A stretch of 31,818 bases of DNA from Desulfobulbus sp. (GCA_030600525.1 JAUVLX010000003.1:1-31818), one strand, 5' to 3'; positions 15,714 to 23,897 are shown, counted from the stretch's first letter. A program made the numbers and translations. Notes: generated from the sequence alone by a model not told the origin.

Positions 15714-16894
15714 TGAAACGTATTTATCTCGATTGTTTTTCCGGTGTCAGCGGCAACATGTTGCTTGGTGCGCTGCTAGATGCGGGTGTTCCGCAAAAAC
15801 TGCTCCACGACACCCTGCAACAGCTCAACATCAAGGGGTTCGAAGTTAATATCGAGCACGTCCAGATCCATGGGTTTGCCGCATGCCGAGTGACAGTCAC
15901 CACTGATGAACACCATCCTCACCGACACCTTGCTGACATCAAATCGATCCTGGACGACTCTGCCCTGGAACCCGCGATAACAGCAAAGGCAAAAGCAGTA
16001 TTTCATCGTCTTGCAAAAGCTGAAGCGGCAGTACACGGTACCACTGTTGAAGCCATCCATTTCCACGAAGTCGGAGCAGTGGACGCCTTAGTGGATATCG
16101 TTGGCACTGTGGCGGGTTTTCATTTCCTTGGCCCGGTAGAGATCACCTGCTCTCCATTACCCATGCCCGGAGGCTGGGTACAGTGTGCCCATGGGGAAAT
16201 ACCGTTGCCTGCACCTGCGGTGTGCAAACTCCTGCAAGACGTACCTGTATACGGAGAATCTTTACAACAGGAGTTGGTCACCCCCACCGGGGCAGCGCTG
16301 GTGGCTGAACTGGCATCAGGATTTGGCCAGATGCCAGCCATGATCCTCCAGAAAACAGCCTATGGTGCAGGGACCATGCAGCGAGCAGATTCCCGACCCA
16401 ACCTGTTACGAATCCAGGTTGGTGAGGCCTTGGAAGTTATGGAATCACAGCAGGTCGACATCCTTGATACCCATATTGACGACTGGAACCCTGAACTGTG
16501 GCCCCATACCAGTCAACTGCTGCTGGATGCAGGTGCTCTTGACGTCTGCCTGATCCCAATACAAATGAAAAAAGGCCGTCCAGGATTTCTTGTGCGGGTG
16601 GTCAGTACGCCAGCCAACACTCTTCAGCTAAAAAACTGTCTCTTTACAGAAACCAGCACCATCGGTATTCGCTGCCGCCGAGAAAGCCGGTCAACCCTGG
16701 TTCGGGAAGCAGTAACCGTGGATACTCCCTGGGGCCCATTACAGGCCAAAAAAATTCACCGGCCAGGTGGAATAGAAATCTCTCCTGAATATGAGGCGTG
16801 CCTGATCGTTGCCAAGCAACATGGCATCCCCTTGCAGACTGTCTATGCTGCTGTACGGGATTGCCAGCTCAACTCCTCTTCGAAGGACAAGTAA
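15710..16894 (+). CDS. larC: LarC, nickel-pincer cofactor biosynthesis cyclometallase
   Basis: A 394-residue LarC family protein (formerly DUF111). In characterised members it inserts nickel into the pyridinium bisthiocarboxylate nucleotide that serves lactate racemase and related enzymes, using CTP. The N-terminus MKRIYLDCFSGVSGNMLLGALLDAG is diagnostic, and FHEVGAVDALVDIVG near residue 122 is the second hallmark. Both ATGs at 15710 and 15713 are possible; the first overlaps the fmt stop. The longer frame back to 15674 lies inside fmt and is not used. No larB, larE or larA occurs in the window, so either they lie elsewhere or the protein serves another nickel cofactor client. pgpA follows directly. 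Confidence 0.92.
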   Translation: MMKRIYLDCFSGVSGNMLLGALLDAGVPQKLLHDTLQQLNIKGFEVNIEHVQIHGFAACRVTVTTDEHHPHRHLADIKSILDDSALEPAITAKAKAVFHRLAKAEAAVHGTTVEAIHFHEVGAVDALVDIVGTVAGFHFLGPVEITCSPLPMPGGWVQCAHGEIPLPAPAVCKLLQDVPVYGESLQQELVTPTGAALVAELASGFGQMPAMILQKTAYGAGTMQRADSRPNLLRIQVGEALEVMESQQVDILDTHIDDWNPELWPHTSQLLLDAGALDVCLIPIQMKKGRPGFLVRVVSTPANTLQLKNCLFTETSTIGIRCRRESRSTLVREAVTVDTPWGPLQAKKIHRPGGIEISPEYEACLIVAKQHGIPLQTVYAAVRDCQLNSSSKDK

Positions 16895-17350
16895 ATGGAT
16901 AGATTGTTCATGTTTATCGCCACCGGGGCCTACAGCGGTTACTTGCCCAAAGCACCGGGAACCTGGGGGTCTGCGGTTGGTGTTTTTCTTTGGATGTTGC
17001 TCTATCGACTGCCATTGCCCACCTATTTGCTGGGGATAGCTATTCTATTCGTTATTGGTGTTATCTCTGCAGGGGCAGCAGAAAAAATTGTCGATCATGG
17101 CGATCCCGGCCTGGTCGTAATTGATGAAATTGTAGGTCAACTGATTGCCCTGGCTACTATTCCATTTCAACCGGTACCGATTCTCCTCGCGTTTATTCTT
17201 TTCCGTATTTTTGATATCCTCAAGCCCTTCCCGGTAGGCTGGTTTGACACTCATATTCATGGTGGGCTAGGAATCATGCTTGACGATGTCTTTGCCGGTC
17301 TTTATGCCCTTATCATCCTCAAAATCGGTCTGCATTTTTTCGGGACTTAA
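16895..17350 (+). CDS. pgpA: Phosphatidylglycerophosphatase A
   Basis: A 151-residue inner membrane phosphatase that converts phosphatidylglycerophosphate to phosphatidylglycerol. Family motifs are visible: SGYLPKAPGTWGSAVGV at the N-terminus, DPGLVVIDEIVGQLIAL in the middle (acidic metal-binding residues), and RIFDILKPFPVGWFD followed by GGLGIMLDDVFAGLYA. Three to four hydrophobic helices are present. The ATG directly follows the larC TAA with no spacer, so the two are co-transcribed. Length is as expected. Repeat element B2 begins 5 bases after its stop. Confidence 0.94.
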   Translation: MDRLFMFIATGAYSGYLPKAPGTWGSAVGVFLWMLLYRLPLPTYLLGIAILFVIGVISAGAAEKIVDHGDPGLVVIDEIVGQLIALATIPFQPVPILLAFILFRIFDILKPFPVGWFDTHIHGGLGIMLDDVFAGLYALIILKIGLHFFGT

Positions 17351-17354
17351 TTAA

Positions 17355-17531
17355 AGGCTATCTTGAATAATTGCCATTTAGCCCGATCTCAGCGTTATGC
17401 TCAAAATTTTATCCTCGGAGGTAAGCGAAGACTCCGATATGAAGTATATGCCTGTGGTAAAATTTATCGCATGCCTCGGAGTCGAGGCTTACCTGACCTC
17501 GAACGAAATTGCTAATAATTCAAGATACCCT
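17355..17531. repeat. Repeat element B2, MITE-like, upstream of the amidohydrolase
   Basis: A 177-base second copy of family B, in the same orientation as B1. Its terminal inverted repeat is clearer here: left AGGCTATCTTGAATAATTG, right (inverted) AGGGTATCTTGAATTATTA. Compared with B1 it lacks about 17 bases that contain the first CTCGGAGTC module; the inverted and final modules remain (TCCTCGGAGGTAAGCG near 17412 and GCCTCGGAGTCGAGGCTTACC near 17473). The ribosome binding site GGGAG of the next gene lies just 5 bases beyond its right end. Confidence 0.85.
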
Positions 17532-17551
17532 AAAATGGGAGAAAATCAGCC

Positions 17552-18349
17552 ATGACAAAAATCATCGATTTTCATACCCACGCATTCCCTGATACCATCG
17601 CTGCGAGTGCAATCGCCTCTCTAGAAAAAAGTGGCAATATCAAAGCCTTTCTTAACGGTACCATTGCCAACCTACTGCAAGCCATGGATCAGGCAGAGAT
17701 CGAGACCTCGGTTATCTGCTCCATAGCCACCCGTCCCCAGCAGTTCCAACCTATTTTGGATTGGTCCCTGGCCATACGATCCCCACGGATTATCCCCTTT
17801 CCTTCGATCCATCCTGCTGATCCGGAGATCGAATCGCGATTACAACAGATCCATGAGCTGGGTTTTAAAGGAATCAAGATGCACCCCTACTATCAGGACT
17901 TCTTTCTTGATGACCTGGCATTGGGACCTCTTTACCAACAGGCAGCGGAACTAGGACTTCTTGTGGTCGTTCACACTGGCTACGATATCGCCTACCCCAG
18001 AATAAGACGGGCTGACCCACAACGCATCCTTAATGTCGTCCGCCAATTCCCCACCTTAAAGCTTATCACCACCCATTTAGGTGGCTGGGATGAGTGGCAC
18101 GACGTCAAAGCAAAGCTGGTCGGCAAGCCTATCTATATGGAAATGTCCTTTGCGCTTGATTTTCTGGATAAGGATTACATCAAAGAGATCCTCCTTTCCC
18201 ACCCTCAGGAGTATATCCTCTTTGGCACAGACTCACCGTGGGCTGATCAGCTAACCAGTTTGAACATGCTCAAAAATCTCAAACTACCGCCTGATTTTTT
18301 ATCAGCCATTACCAGAGAGAATGGGGCCAGGCTCCTTGGGCTTGAGTGA
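17552..18349 (+). CDS. Amidohydrolase family protein (TIM-barrel metal-dependent hydrolase)
   Basis: A 265-residue member of the Amidohydrolase_2 group. Metal-ligand motifs are in order: DFHTHAFP at residues 6-13, FKGIKMHPYYQDF near 108, VVVHTGYD near 139, TTHLGGWDEW near 173, and the catalytic-type Asp in LFGTDSPWADQ near 226. Members cleave C-N or C-C bonds, or decarboxylate aromatic acids. The short length and the KGIKMHP and TDSPW patterns fit the uncharacterised TatD-distant metallo-hydrolase branch, so no substrate is proposed. GGGAG lies 10 bases before the ATG. It may be cotranscribed from pgpA through element B2. A GAAAAA/TTTTTC hairpin overlaps its stop. Confidence 0.85.
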   Translation: MTKIIDFHTHAFPDTIAASAIASLEKSGNIKAFLNGTIANLLQAMDQAEIETSVICSIATRPQQFQPILDWSLAIRSPRIIPFPSIHPADPEIESRLQQIHELGFKGIKMHPYYQDFFLDDLALGPLYQQAAELGLLVVVHTGYDIAYPRIRRADPQRILNVVRQFPTLKLITTHLGGWDEWHDVKAKLVGKPIYMEMSFALDFLDKDYIKEILLSHPQEYILFGTDSPWADQLTSLNMLKNLKLPPDFLSAITRENGARLLGLE

Positions 18350-18365
18350 AAAATCTCATTTTTCA
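18347..18365 (+). terminator. Possible terminator hairpin after the amidohydrolase
   Basis: TGAAAAA (18347-18353, including the stop codon) pairs with TTTTTCA (18359-18365) around a 5-base loop. The stem is all A-T except its ends, and only the stem itself gives a T-run, so this is weak support. Confidence 0.35.
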
Positions 18366-18458
18366 AAATAGCCATTAGCCTGTAAAATAGAAAAAGGAAG
18401 TTCCTGCCAGAAAAAGCAGCAGGTAAGGGACAAGCGGAGAAATACTGCGAGAGATTTC

Positions 18459-18485
18459 GGTGACAGCCACCAAATGGCTGCCACC
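18459..18485. terminator. Strong hairpin downstream of dapL
   Basis: GGTGACAGCCA (18459-18469) pairs with TGGCTGCCACC (18475-18485) at 10 of 11 positions, with the eleventh a wobble, around a 5-base loop. It lies 9 bases beyond the dapL stop on the minus strand. A T7 run precedes it on that strand and no T-tract follows, so it may protect the 3' end of the message rather than terminate intrinsically. Confidence 0.55.
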
Positions 18486-18494
18486 AAAAAAAGA

Positions 18495-19718
18495 TTAGCT
18501 TAAGGCGTTACTGATACGATCCATAGCGGTGATAACATTTTCACGGGAATTGAAGGCTGAGATACGGATATATCCCTGACCACATTTCCCAAAACCTGCC
18601 CCTGGTGTACAAACAACTCCAGCTTTTTCAAGCAGCAAGTCAAAAAAGTCCCAGGAATCACGATCACCCCATATCCAGATATACGGTGAATTATCACCAC
18701 CAACATACTCAAATCCCAACTGACCGATGGCCTTGCCGATAATTTTAGCATTGTCCAGGTACCCGTCTATCAGCGCTTTGGTCTGCGCTTTTCCCTCAGC
18801 AGAGAAGGCAGCTTCGGCTGCACGCTGTACAGGATAGCTTACCCCGTTAAACTTGGTGCAATGACGCCGATTCCAGAGAGCATGCAATGCGTGCTGGCCT
18901 CCATTCTGGTCATACGCCATGCACTCTTTAGGGACCACGGTATAAGCGCAGCGAGTGCCGGTGAACCCTGCAGTTTTTGAGAGGCTGCGAAATTCGATAG
19001 CCACCTCACGCGCACCTTCTATTTCATAAATAGAATGGGGAAGACTTTCATCACGGATAAAGGCCTCATAGGCAGCGTCAAACAGAATAAGCGCTTTGTT
19101 GTCCCTTGCATAATCAACCCATACCTTAAGCTGCTCCTTGGAAATAGTTGAGCCAGTCGGGTTGTTTGGAAAACAGAGGTAAATCATGTCCACCTGTTCC
19201 TGGGGCAGATCCGGGACATAATTATTTTCCCTGGTGGAATCCAAGTAGACAATCCCATCATAGCGGTCATCTTTATATCCACCGGTACGCCCTGCCATTA
19301 CGTTGGTATCAAGGTAAACAGGGTACACTGGATCGGGGATAGCCACCCGCGTATCAAGAGAAAAAATCTCCTGAATATTTCCGGAGTCGCATTTGGCACC
19401 ATCAGAAACAAAAATTTCATCACTATTGACTTCAGCACCACGGGCCTGAAAATCATTGGCAACGATTGTTTCACGCAAAAAATCATACCCTTGCTCCGGG
19501 CCATACCCACGGAATCCCGCTTCGGTTGCCATTTCATCAACGGCATCATGAAAGGCCTTCACGCAGGTACCAGGCAATGGATTGGTAACATCACCAATAC
19601 CGAGTTTTATCACGTCCTTGTCAGGATTGTTTTCCTGAAAGGCAGCCACTCGCTTGGCAATGTTGGAAAAAAGATACGATGCCTGCAGTTTTAAGTAATG
19701 TTCGTTGATTTTTATCAT
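18495..19718 (-). CDS. dapL: LL-diaminopimelate aminotransferase
   Basis: A 407-residue PLP-dependent class I/II aminotransferase that converts tetrahydrodipicolinate directly to LL-diaminopimelate for lysine and peptidoglycan. The N-terminus KINEHYLKLQASYLFSNIAKRV and the LGIGDVTNPLP, GYGPEQGYDFLR and FVSDGAKCDSGNIQE segments are diagnostic of DapL rather than of generic aminotransferases. The PLP lysine is Lys248 in SLSKTAGFTGTR. DapL replaces the dapC-dapD-dapE branch in plants, chlamydiae and many Desulfobacterota. AGGG lies 8 bases before the ATG. The leader upstream has a notable pair of competing hairpins. Confidence 0.97.
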   Translation of the reverse strand: MIKINEHYLKLQASYLFSNIAKRVAAFQENNPDKDVIKLGIGDVTNPLPGTCVKAFHDAVDEMATEAGFRGYGPEQGYDFLRETIVANDFQARGAEVNSDEIFVSDGAKCDSGNIQEIFSLDTRVAIPDPVYPVYLDTNVMAGRTGGYKDDRYDGIVYLDSTRENNYVPDLPQEQVDMIYLCFPNNPTGSTISKEQLKVWVDYARDNKALILFDAAYEAFIRDESLPHSIYEIEGAREVAIEFRSLSKTAGFTGTRCAYTVVPKECMAYDQNGGQHALHALWNRRHCTKFNGVSYPVQRAAEAAFSAEGKAQTKALIDGYLDNAKIIGKAIGQLGFEYVGGDNSPYIWIWGDRDSWDFFDLLLEKAGVVCTPGAGFGKCGQGYIRISAFNSRENVITAMDRISNALS

Positions 19719-19770
19719 GAAAAAAACCCTGTTTTGTTTCGTTGTTATCTATTGCTGAGGTCGCAAGAAC

Positions 19771-19849
19771 TGTTCCCTGCTGTACACTGAATATTCCGGC
19801 ATCCTACTTTAATTTTGTGTAGTTACATGCCGGGAACATTCTTTTTTTT
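19771..19849. promoter_or_regulatory. Competing inverted repeats in the dapL leader
   Basis: GAATATTCCGGCAT (19789-19802) pairs with ATGCCGGGAACATTC (19827-19841) with one bulge and one mismatch. TGTTCCC (19771-19777) can instead pair with GGGAACA (19832-19838) inside the same right arm. The two folds exclude each other. On the plus strand the first hairpin is followed at once by eight T residues, a proper terminator shape, though no plus-strand gene precedes it. On the minus strand it lies in the dapL leader. No known lysine riboswitch pattern is recognised. Confidence 0.5.
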
Positions 19850-19921
19850 GTCTCTCTTTGTTCGCTTTATCTTTTCTAATACAACAGCCGCTAAAGCTGC
19901 CCAATCAATGTAGCCACTCTC

Positions 19922-20488
19922 TCAAAGATCAACTTTCACCCGGTTGCTGAAATCGTATCCATCGGTGGAGAGATCATAGTCCATCCGCCCTCCCTCAAGC
20001 CTAAAACTAGGGCCTTGCAATTCCACCTCGCCCGGGCTGACGGCCATTTTAGTAGCATCATAATAGTGAAGGAGATCAGTATACAGCACCTCTTTGGTCT
20101 CAGGTTTGCTGATCACCACATCGTCAATGAGGATAAGGTGCCGGTCATCGATCAAGTATTGACCTTGGCGGCTGACGATATGGGTAGGCGCTTTGCCCTT
20201 CCCAATATAGCGGGCATTAACTACTTCCATCTCTATGATACGGTCACTTTTACCGGTCTTTGCGCGTTCTGCATTGATCAACCACTCTTGCTTGCCGTTA
20301 CTGGTCAAAGTGATAGTAACCGTATCCATCTGAAACTGCTGAGAGCTCACAACCTGATCACCAGCTTGTGGCTGACCGAAATCACCACGTGGTTTCAGGA
20401 AATTTGCAACTGCAGGCTGCCAAAATGGACTAGTGACAAACAAAACGAGTGGCACTATCCAGAGCAAATCACGCGGTTTTTTAATCAT
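19922..20488 (-). CDS. lptC: LptC-family LPS export protein
   Basis: A 188-residue protein with one N-terminal membrane anchor (residues 8-28, LLWIVPLVLFVTSPFWQPAVA) and a periplasmic beta-rich domain of the LptC/LptA type (DTVTITLTSNGKQEWLINAERAK..., GQYLIDDRHLILIDDVVISKPE). LptC sits on the LptBFG transporter and hands LPS to LptA. The ATG overlaps the kdsC stop by 4 bases (ATGA), as in the kdsC-lptC order common in other bacteria. lptA and lptB, which usually follow, are absent here; the next gene downstream is dapL after about 200 bases. Confidence 0.85.
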   Translation of the reverse strand: MIKKPRDLLWIVPLVLFVTSPFWQPAVANFLKPRGDFGQPQAGDQVVSSQQFQMDTVTITLTSNGKQEWLINAERAKTGKSDRIIEMEVVNARYIGKGKAPTHIVSRQGQYLIDDRHLILIDDVVISKPETKEVLYTDLLHYYDATKMAVSPGEVELQGPSFRLEGGRMDYDLSTDGYDFSNRVKVDL

Positions 20489-21129
20489 CTGTCAAACTTG
20501 GCAAACATCTGTTGATAGGTTCCCTGCGACTCCATTATAAGGTCACAGACCTCACGCACAGCTCCCTGACCACCATTACGGGTAGCAATATAGTGGACCC
20601 GCTGCTGGATTTCAACCGTAGCATTGGCCGGGGCGGTAGCCAAACCCGCCCGATTCAAAAGCGGCAGGTCCACCCAGTCATCGCCCATATAGGCGGTATG
20701 CATCGGGCGCAGGCCGGTCTTTTTCAACACTTCTTCATATACCGAGAGCTTATCAAATTTTCCCTGGTAGACGTGGGCCAACTTGAGTTCTTCCGCTCTC
20801 CGGGCAACGATCGATGAATTACGAGCAGTAATAATGCCGACTTCGACCCCGCTCTCCTGCAGCAGTCTGATACCGAGTCCATCCTGAGTATGAAAACATT
20901 TTGCCTCTTCCCCGCTTCCCGTATACAGAAGGGAGCCATTGGTTAAGACACCGTCAACATCAAGCAGCAGCAATTTAACCTTTTGCGCCTGCCCCAGTGC
21001 AGCCTGCCACTCTTTGCTTCTCTCAATCGTGGTATTCCGTTTCATCGCTCTTGTTCGCAGTGCTTCTGTAAGCTGACAATCCGAAGGATACTCACCTGGA
21101 TTTGCTGGCGAACAACCATCAGATATCAT
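20485..21129 (-). CDS. kdsC: 3-deoxy-D-manno-octulosonate 8-phosphate phosphatase
   Basis: A HAD-superfamily phosphatase that releases phosphate from Kdo-8-P, the step after KdsA. The nucleophile motif LLLDVDGVLTNG, the second motif GIITARNSS, and the GDDWVDLPLL metal-binding motif are all visible, in the short cap-less KdsC form. The start is unsettled. ATG at 21129 has GGAG 6 bases before it and overlaps kdsA by 11 bases, giving 214 residues. ATG at 21045 gives 186 residues, nearer the family norm, but lacks a good binding site. I use 21129 for its ribosome binding site; the extra 28 residues show no domain. lptC is coupled downstream. Confidence 0.92.
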   Translation of the reverse strand: MISDGCSPANPGEYPSDCQLTEALRTRAMKRNTTIERSKEWQAALGQAQKVKLLLLDVDGVLTNGSLLYTGSGEEAKCFHTQDGLGIRLLQESGVEVGIITARNSSIVARRAEELKLAHVYQGKFDKLSVYEEVLKKTGLRPMHTAYMGDDWVDLPLLNRAGLATAPANATVEIQQRVHYIATRNGGQGAVREVCDLIMESQGTYQQMFAKFDR

Positions 21130-21967
21130 GAGATACTCCAGCGACCGCTTCACGAATTTTCAGCAGTTCAGTTAATAATGACTCGACCTGATCAAGCGGT
21201 AGCGAGTTCGGTCCGTCGCATAAGGCCTTATCAGGATCTGGGTGAACCTCCATGAACAAACCATCTATGCCGGCGGCCATTGCAGCCCTGGTGAGCGGAG
21301 CTATAAAATTTCGCTGTCCACTGGATGATTTTCCAGCTCCTCCCGGCAACTGTACCGAATGGGTGGCATCAAAAACAACAGGAGTGCCAAGGGAACGCAT
21401 GACCGGCAACGAACGCATATCAACCACCAGGTTGTTATAGCCAAAGCTGGCCCCTCGCTCGGTGAGCAGAATTTTATCGCAACCGCTGCCCCGTAGCTTA
21501 TTGACCACATGCTCCATGTCCCATGGACTTACAAACTGTCCTTTTTTGACATTGACCACCTTACCGGTTTTGGCAGCTGCCGCCAGCAAGTCTGTCTGCC
21601 GACATAAAAAGGCAGGTATCTGCAGGATATCAAGACAATCTGCAGCAAGCTCTGCATGGGCGGGCTCATGGATATCGGAAACCACAGGGATTCCAATCTC
21701 TTCCCTGAGTCGTCCAAGCTGGCGCAGTCCTTTTTCCGCCCCTGGGCCACGAAAGGCATCCAGAGACGTTCTATTGGCTTTATCAAATGAAGCCTTAAAG
21801 ACATAAGGTATGCCAAGTCGGGTTGTAATAGCCTTCATTTCCTGAGCAATTTCCAAGGCCAGCTCAGGCGATTCCAACACACATGGTCCAGCCAGAAGCA
21901 GCAACGGTTGACCTGGACCAATGCTGATGGTGTTTCCTGCAAAAGTATTAAAAACGACGTTTTTCAT
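21119..21967 (-). CDS. kdsA: 2-dehydro-3-deoxyphosphooctonate aldolase (Kdo-8-P synthase)
   Basis: A 282-residue TIM-barrel synthase that joins phosphoenolpyruvate and arabinose-5-phosphate to Kdo-8-P for LPS core. Family motifs in order are LLAGPCVLESPELAL, VFKASFDKANRTS, VSDIHEP, DILQIPAFLCRQTDLL, NVKKGQF, LTERGASFGYNNLVVDMR and FMEVHPDPDKALCDGPNSL. The cysteine in GPCVLES may be the metal ligand of metal-dependent KdsA forms. It follows pyrG by 179 bases and overlaps kdsC, so it is part of the pyrG-kdsA-kdsC-lptC set. The ribosome binding site is weak. kdsD, which makes arabinose-5-phosphate, is not in the window. Confidence 0.97.
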   Translation of the reverse strand: MKNVVFNTFAGNTISIGPGQPLLLLAGPCVLESPELALEIAQEMKAITTRLGIPYVFKASFDKANRTSLDAFRGPGAEKGLRQLGRLREEIGIPVVSDIHEPAHAELAADCLDILQIPAFLCRQTDLLAAAAKTGKVVNVKKGQFVSPWDMEHVVNKLRGSGCDKILLTERGASFGYNNLVVDMRSLPVMRSLGTPVVFDATHSVQLPGGAGKSSSGQRNFIAPLTRAAMAAGIDGLFMEVHPDPDKALCDGPNSLPLDQVESLLTELLKIREAVAGVSHDI

Positions 21968-22146
21968 AAGTGAGTGTCTTTATCCAACAAATTAAGTAAC
22001 TATTCAACGAACCTCATCTTACCCTTGATCTGTACCTGTTCAGCAGTACTCCAGAGGCGTACAAGCAGGCTGGATAACTAGCGTAATGCTCTGTTTTCCT
22101 GCCTGATTGTGCGAAGGTGGATGCGACTGAAGAGTTACCAAATTAA
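21968..22146. other. pyrG-kdsA intergenic stretch
   Basis: A gap of 179 bases between genes on the same strand. I see no ORF, no tRNA fold and no firm promoter or terminator in it. It is long enough to hold a separate kdsA promoter. Confidence 0.4.
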
Positions 22147-23796
22147 CTACTTTTTATTATCCAAAGCCGCCTTGACAAAGGCCTTAAACAATGGATGAGG
22201 TCGCATGGGCTTGGACTGAAATTCAGGGTGAAACTGACAACCGAGGAACCAAGGATGATCAGCAATCTCAATGATCTCTACCAGGGTCTTGTCCGGTGAA
22301 GTACCGCTGACGAGCATCCCGGCCTCTTCCAGTGGTTCGCGAAAAGCGTTGTTAAACTCATACCGATGACGATGCCGTTCACTGACCTCTTCCTGCTGGT
22401 AGGCATCCGCAGCATGAGTATTTTCTTCCAGAACACAGGGGTACGCACCAAGACGAAGAGTACCGCCCATATTTGAATGCTCATCTCTGGTTTCTGTTTT
22501 ACCTGTTCTGAAGTCGTACCATTCTTTCATTAAATAAATAACCGGATTGGTAGTAGCGCTGTTGAACTCAACCGAATGGGCATCAGCAATACCTGCAATA
22601 TTGCGGGCAAATTCAACCACAGCCAACTGCATCCCGAGGCAGATGCCCAAAAAGGGCACCTTATTTTCCCTGGCATAGGTGATGGCCCGGATCTTACCTT
22701 CCATGCCCCGACTACCGAACCCGCCAGGCACCAGGATGCCGTCACATCGCTTTAAACTTGAATTATCAGGACTCTTTTCAAGATCTTCAGCACTTATATA
22801 CTCCAGCTCAACTTTAGTCTCGTTACCGATCCCTCCGTGCACCAGAGCTTCATGAAGACTCTTGTAGGATTCGGTAAGTTCGACATACTTACCCGTAATG
22901 CCGATGGTAACAGTATGCTTAGGGTTTTTTATTTTACGAACCAGTTTTTCCCAGGGTTTAATATTGGGTGCACCGGTCCAGATACCGAGCTTCTCCAAAA
23001 TCCTGTCATCAACCCCTTCGGCATGGAGCTTTAAAGGCACCTCATAGATATTATCAACATCCACCACTGAAATAACGTTCTTTGCTTCTACATTACAAAA
23101 CAAAGCGATCTTTCTTTTCAGCTCGTCGGTGAGTGGTGCCTCGGTACGGCACATGAGAATATCGGGCTGAATACCGGATGCGAGCAATTCTTTTACCGAG
23201 TGCTGGGTGGGCTTGGTCTTTACCTCACCCGCTGTCTTTATATAGGGCACCAGGGTCAAGTGAATAAACAGGGAATAGTCCCTGCCAAGATCTGAACGAA
23301 GCTGGCGAATTGCCTCTATAAAGGGCAAGCCTTCAATATCGCCTACAGTACCGCCGATCTCAATAATAGCGACATCCACCTGGCCGTCGAGCTGCAGCAC
23401 GGCTTCTTTGATTTCATCAGTGATATGGGGAATGACCTGCACGGTACCGCCAAGGTACTCGCCACGACGCTCCTTCATGATGACGGAATAATAAATTCGC
23501 CCTGAAGTATAATTATTCTTCTGCGCCATCACCGCGTTGGTGTAGCGTTCATAATGCCCCATATCCAGGTCGGTTTCGGCACCATCCTCGGTAACGTAGA
23601 CCTCGCCATGCTGAAAAGGGTTCATGGTTCCAGGATCCACATTTATGTAGGGGTCCAATTTTTGAAAGGTAACTGTCATCCCTCTGGATTCGAGCAACGA
23701 TCCAATGGCGGCTGCGGACAGGCCTTTTCCTAAAGAGGAGAGGACACCGCCAGTAATAAAAATAAATTTCGTCTTTTTGCTTAACGGTTGCTTCAT
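22147..23796 (-). CDS. pyrG: CTP synthase
   Basis: A 549-residue enzyme that aminates UTP to CTP using glutamine. The N-terminal synthetase domain begins KFIFITGGVLSSLGKGLSAA, with the P-loop-like GGVLSSLGKG and IEIGGTVGDIEGLPF. The C-terminal class I glutamine amidotransferase domain (from about residue 295) has the nucleophile loop LGICLGMQLAVVEFARN and the His-Glu pair in QFHPEFQSKP. Length and domain order are complete. AGGTGA lies about 5 bases before the ATG. A clear sigma-70 promoter is seen upstream. CTP feeds CMP-Kdo and phospholipid synthesis, which fits its Kdo neighbours. Confidence 0.98.
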   Translation of the reverse strand: MKQPLSKKTKFIFITGGVLSSLGKGLSAAAIGSLLESRGMTVTFQKLDPYINVDPGTMNPFQHGEVYVTEDGAETDLDMGHYERYTNAVMAQKNNYTSGRIYYSVIMKERRGEYLGGTVQVIPHITDEIKEAVLQLDGQVDVAIIEIGGTVGDIEGLPFIEAIRQLRSDLGRDYSLFIHLTLVPYIKTAGEVKTKPTQHSVKELLASGIQPDILMCRTEAPLTDELKRKIALFCNVEAKNVISVVDVDNIYEVPLKLHAEGVDDRILEKLGIWTGAPNIKPWEKLVRKIKNPKHTVTIGITGKYVELTESYKSLHEALVHGGIGNETKVELEYISAEDLEKSPDNSSLKRCDGILVPGGFGSRGMEGKIRAITYARENKVPFLGICLGMQLAVVEFARNIAGIADAHSVEFNSATTNPVIYLMKEWYDFRTGKTETRDEHSNMGGTLRLGAYPCVLEENTHAADAYQQEEVSERHRHRYEFNNAFREPLEEAGMLVSGTSPDKTLVEIIEIADHPWFLGCQFHPEFQSKPMRPHPLFKAFVKAALDNKK

Positions 23797-23868
23797 GCGT
23801 TCACCTGATCAATTCTATAAGGGGGAAAATAAGTCAGCCGGCGGCTGTCATGTTTTGGCTGGAAGAAA

Positions 23869-23897
23869 ACTATACACGATCTGTTGCCGGTTGACAA
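23869..23897 (-). promoter_or_regulatory. Sigma-70 type promoter of pyrG
   Basis: On the minus strand TTGTCA (23897-23892) and TATAGT (23874-23869) are separated by exactly 17 bases. Both boxes match the consensus at 5 of 6 positions. The expected start lies about 60 bases above the pyrG ATG. The interval also contains a GC-rich CAGCCGCCGGCTG palindrome in the leader (around 23836-23848). Confidence 0.7.
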
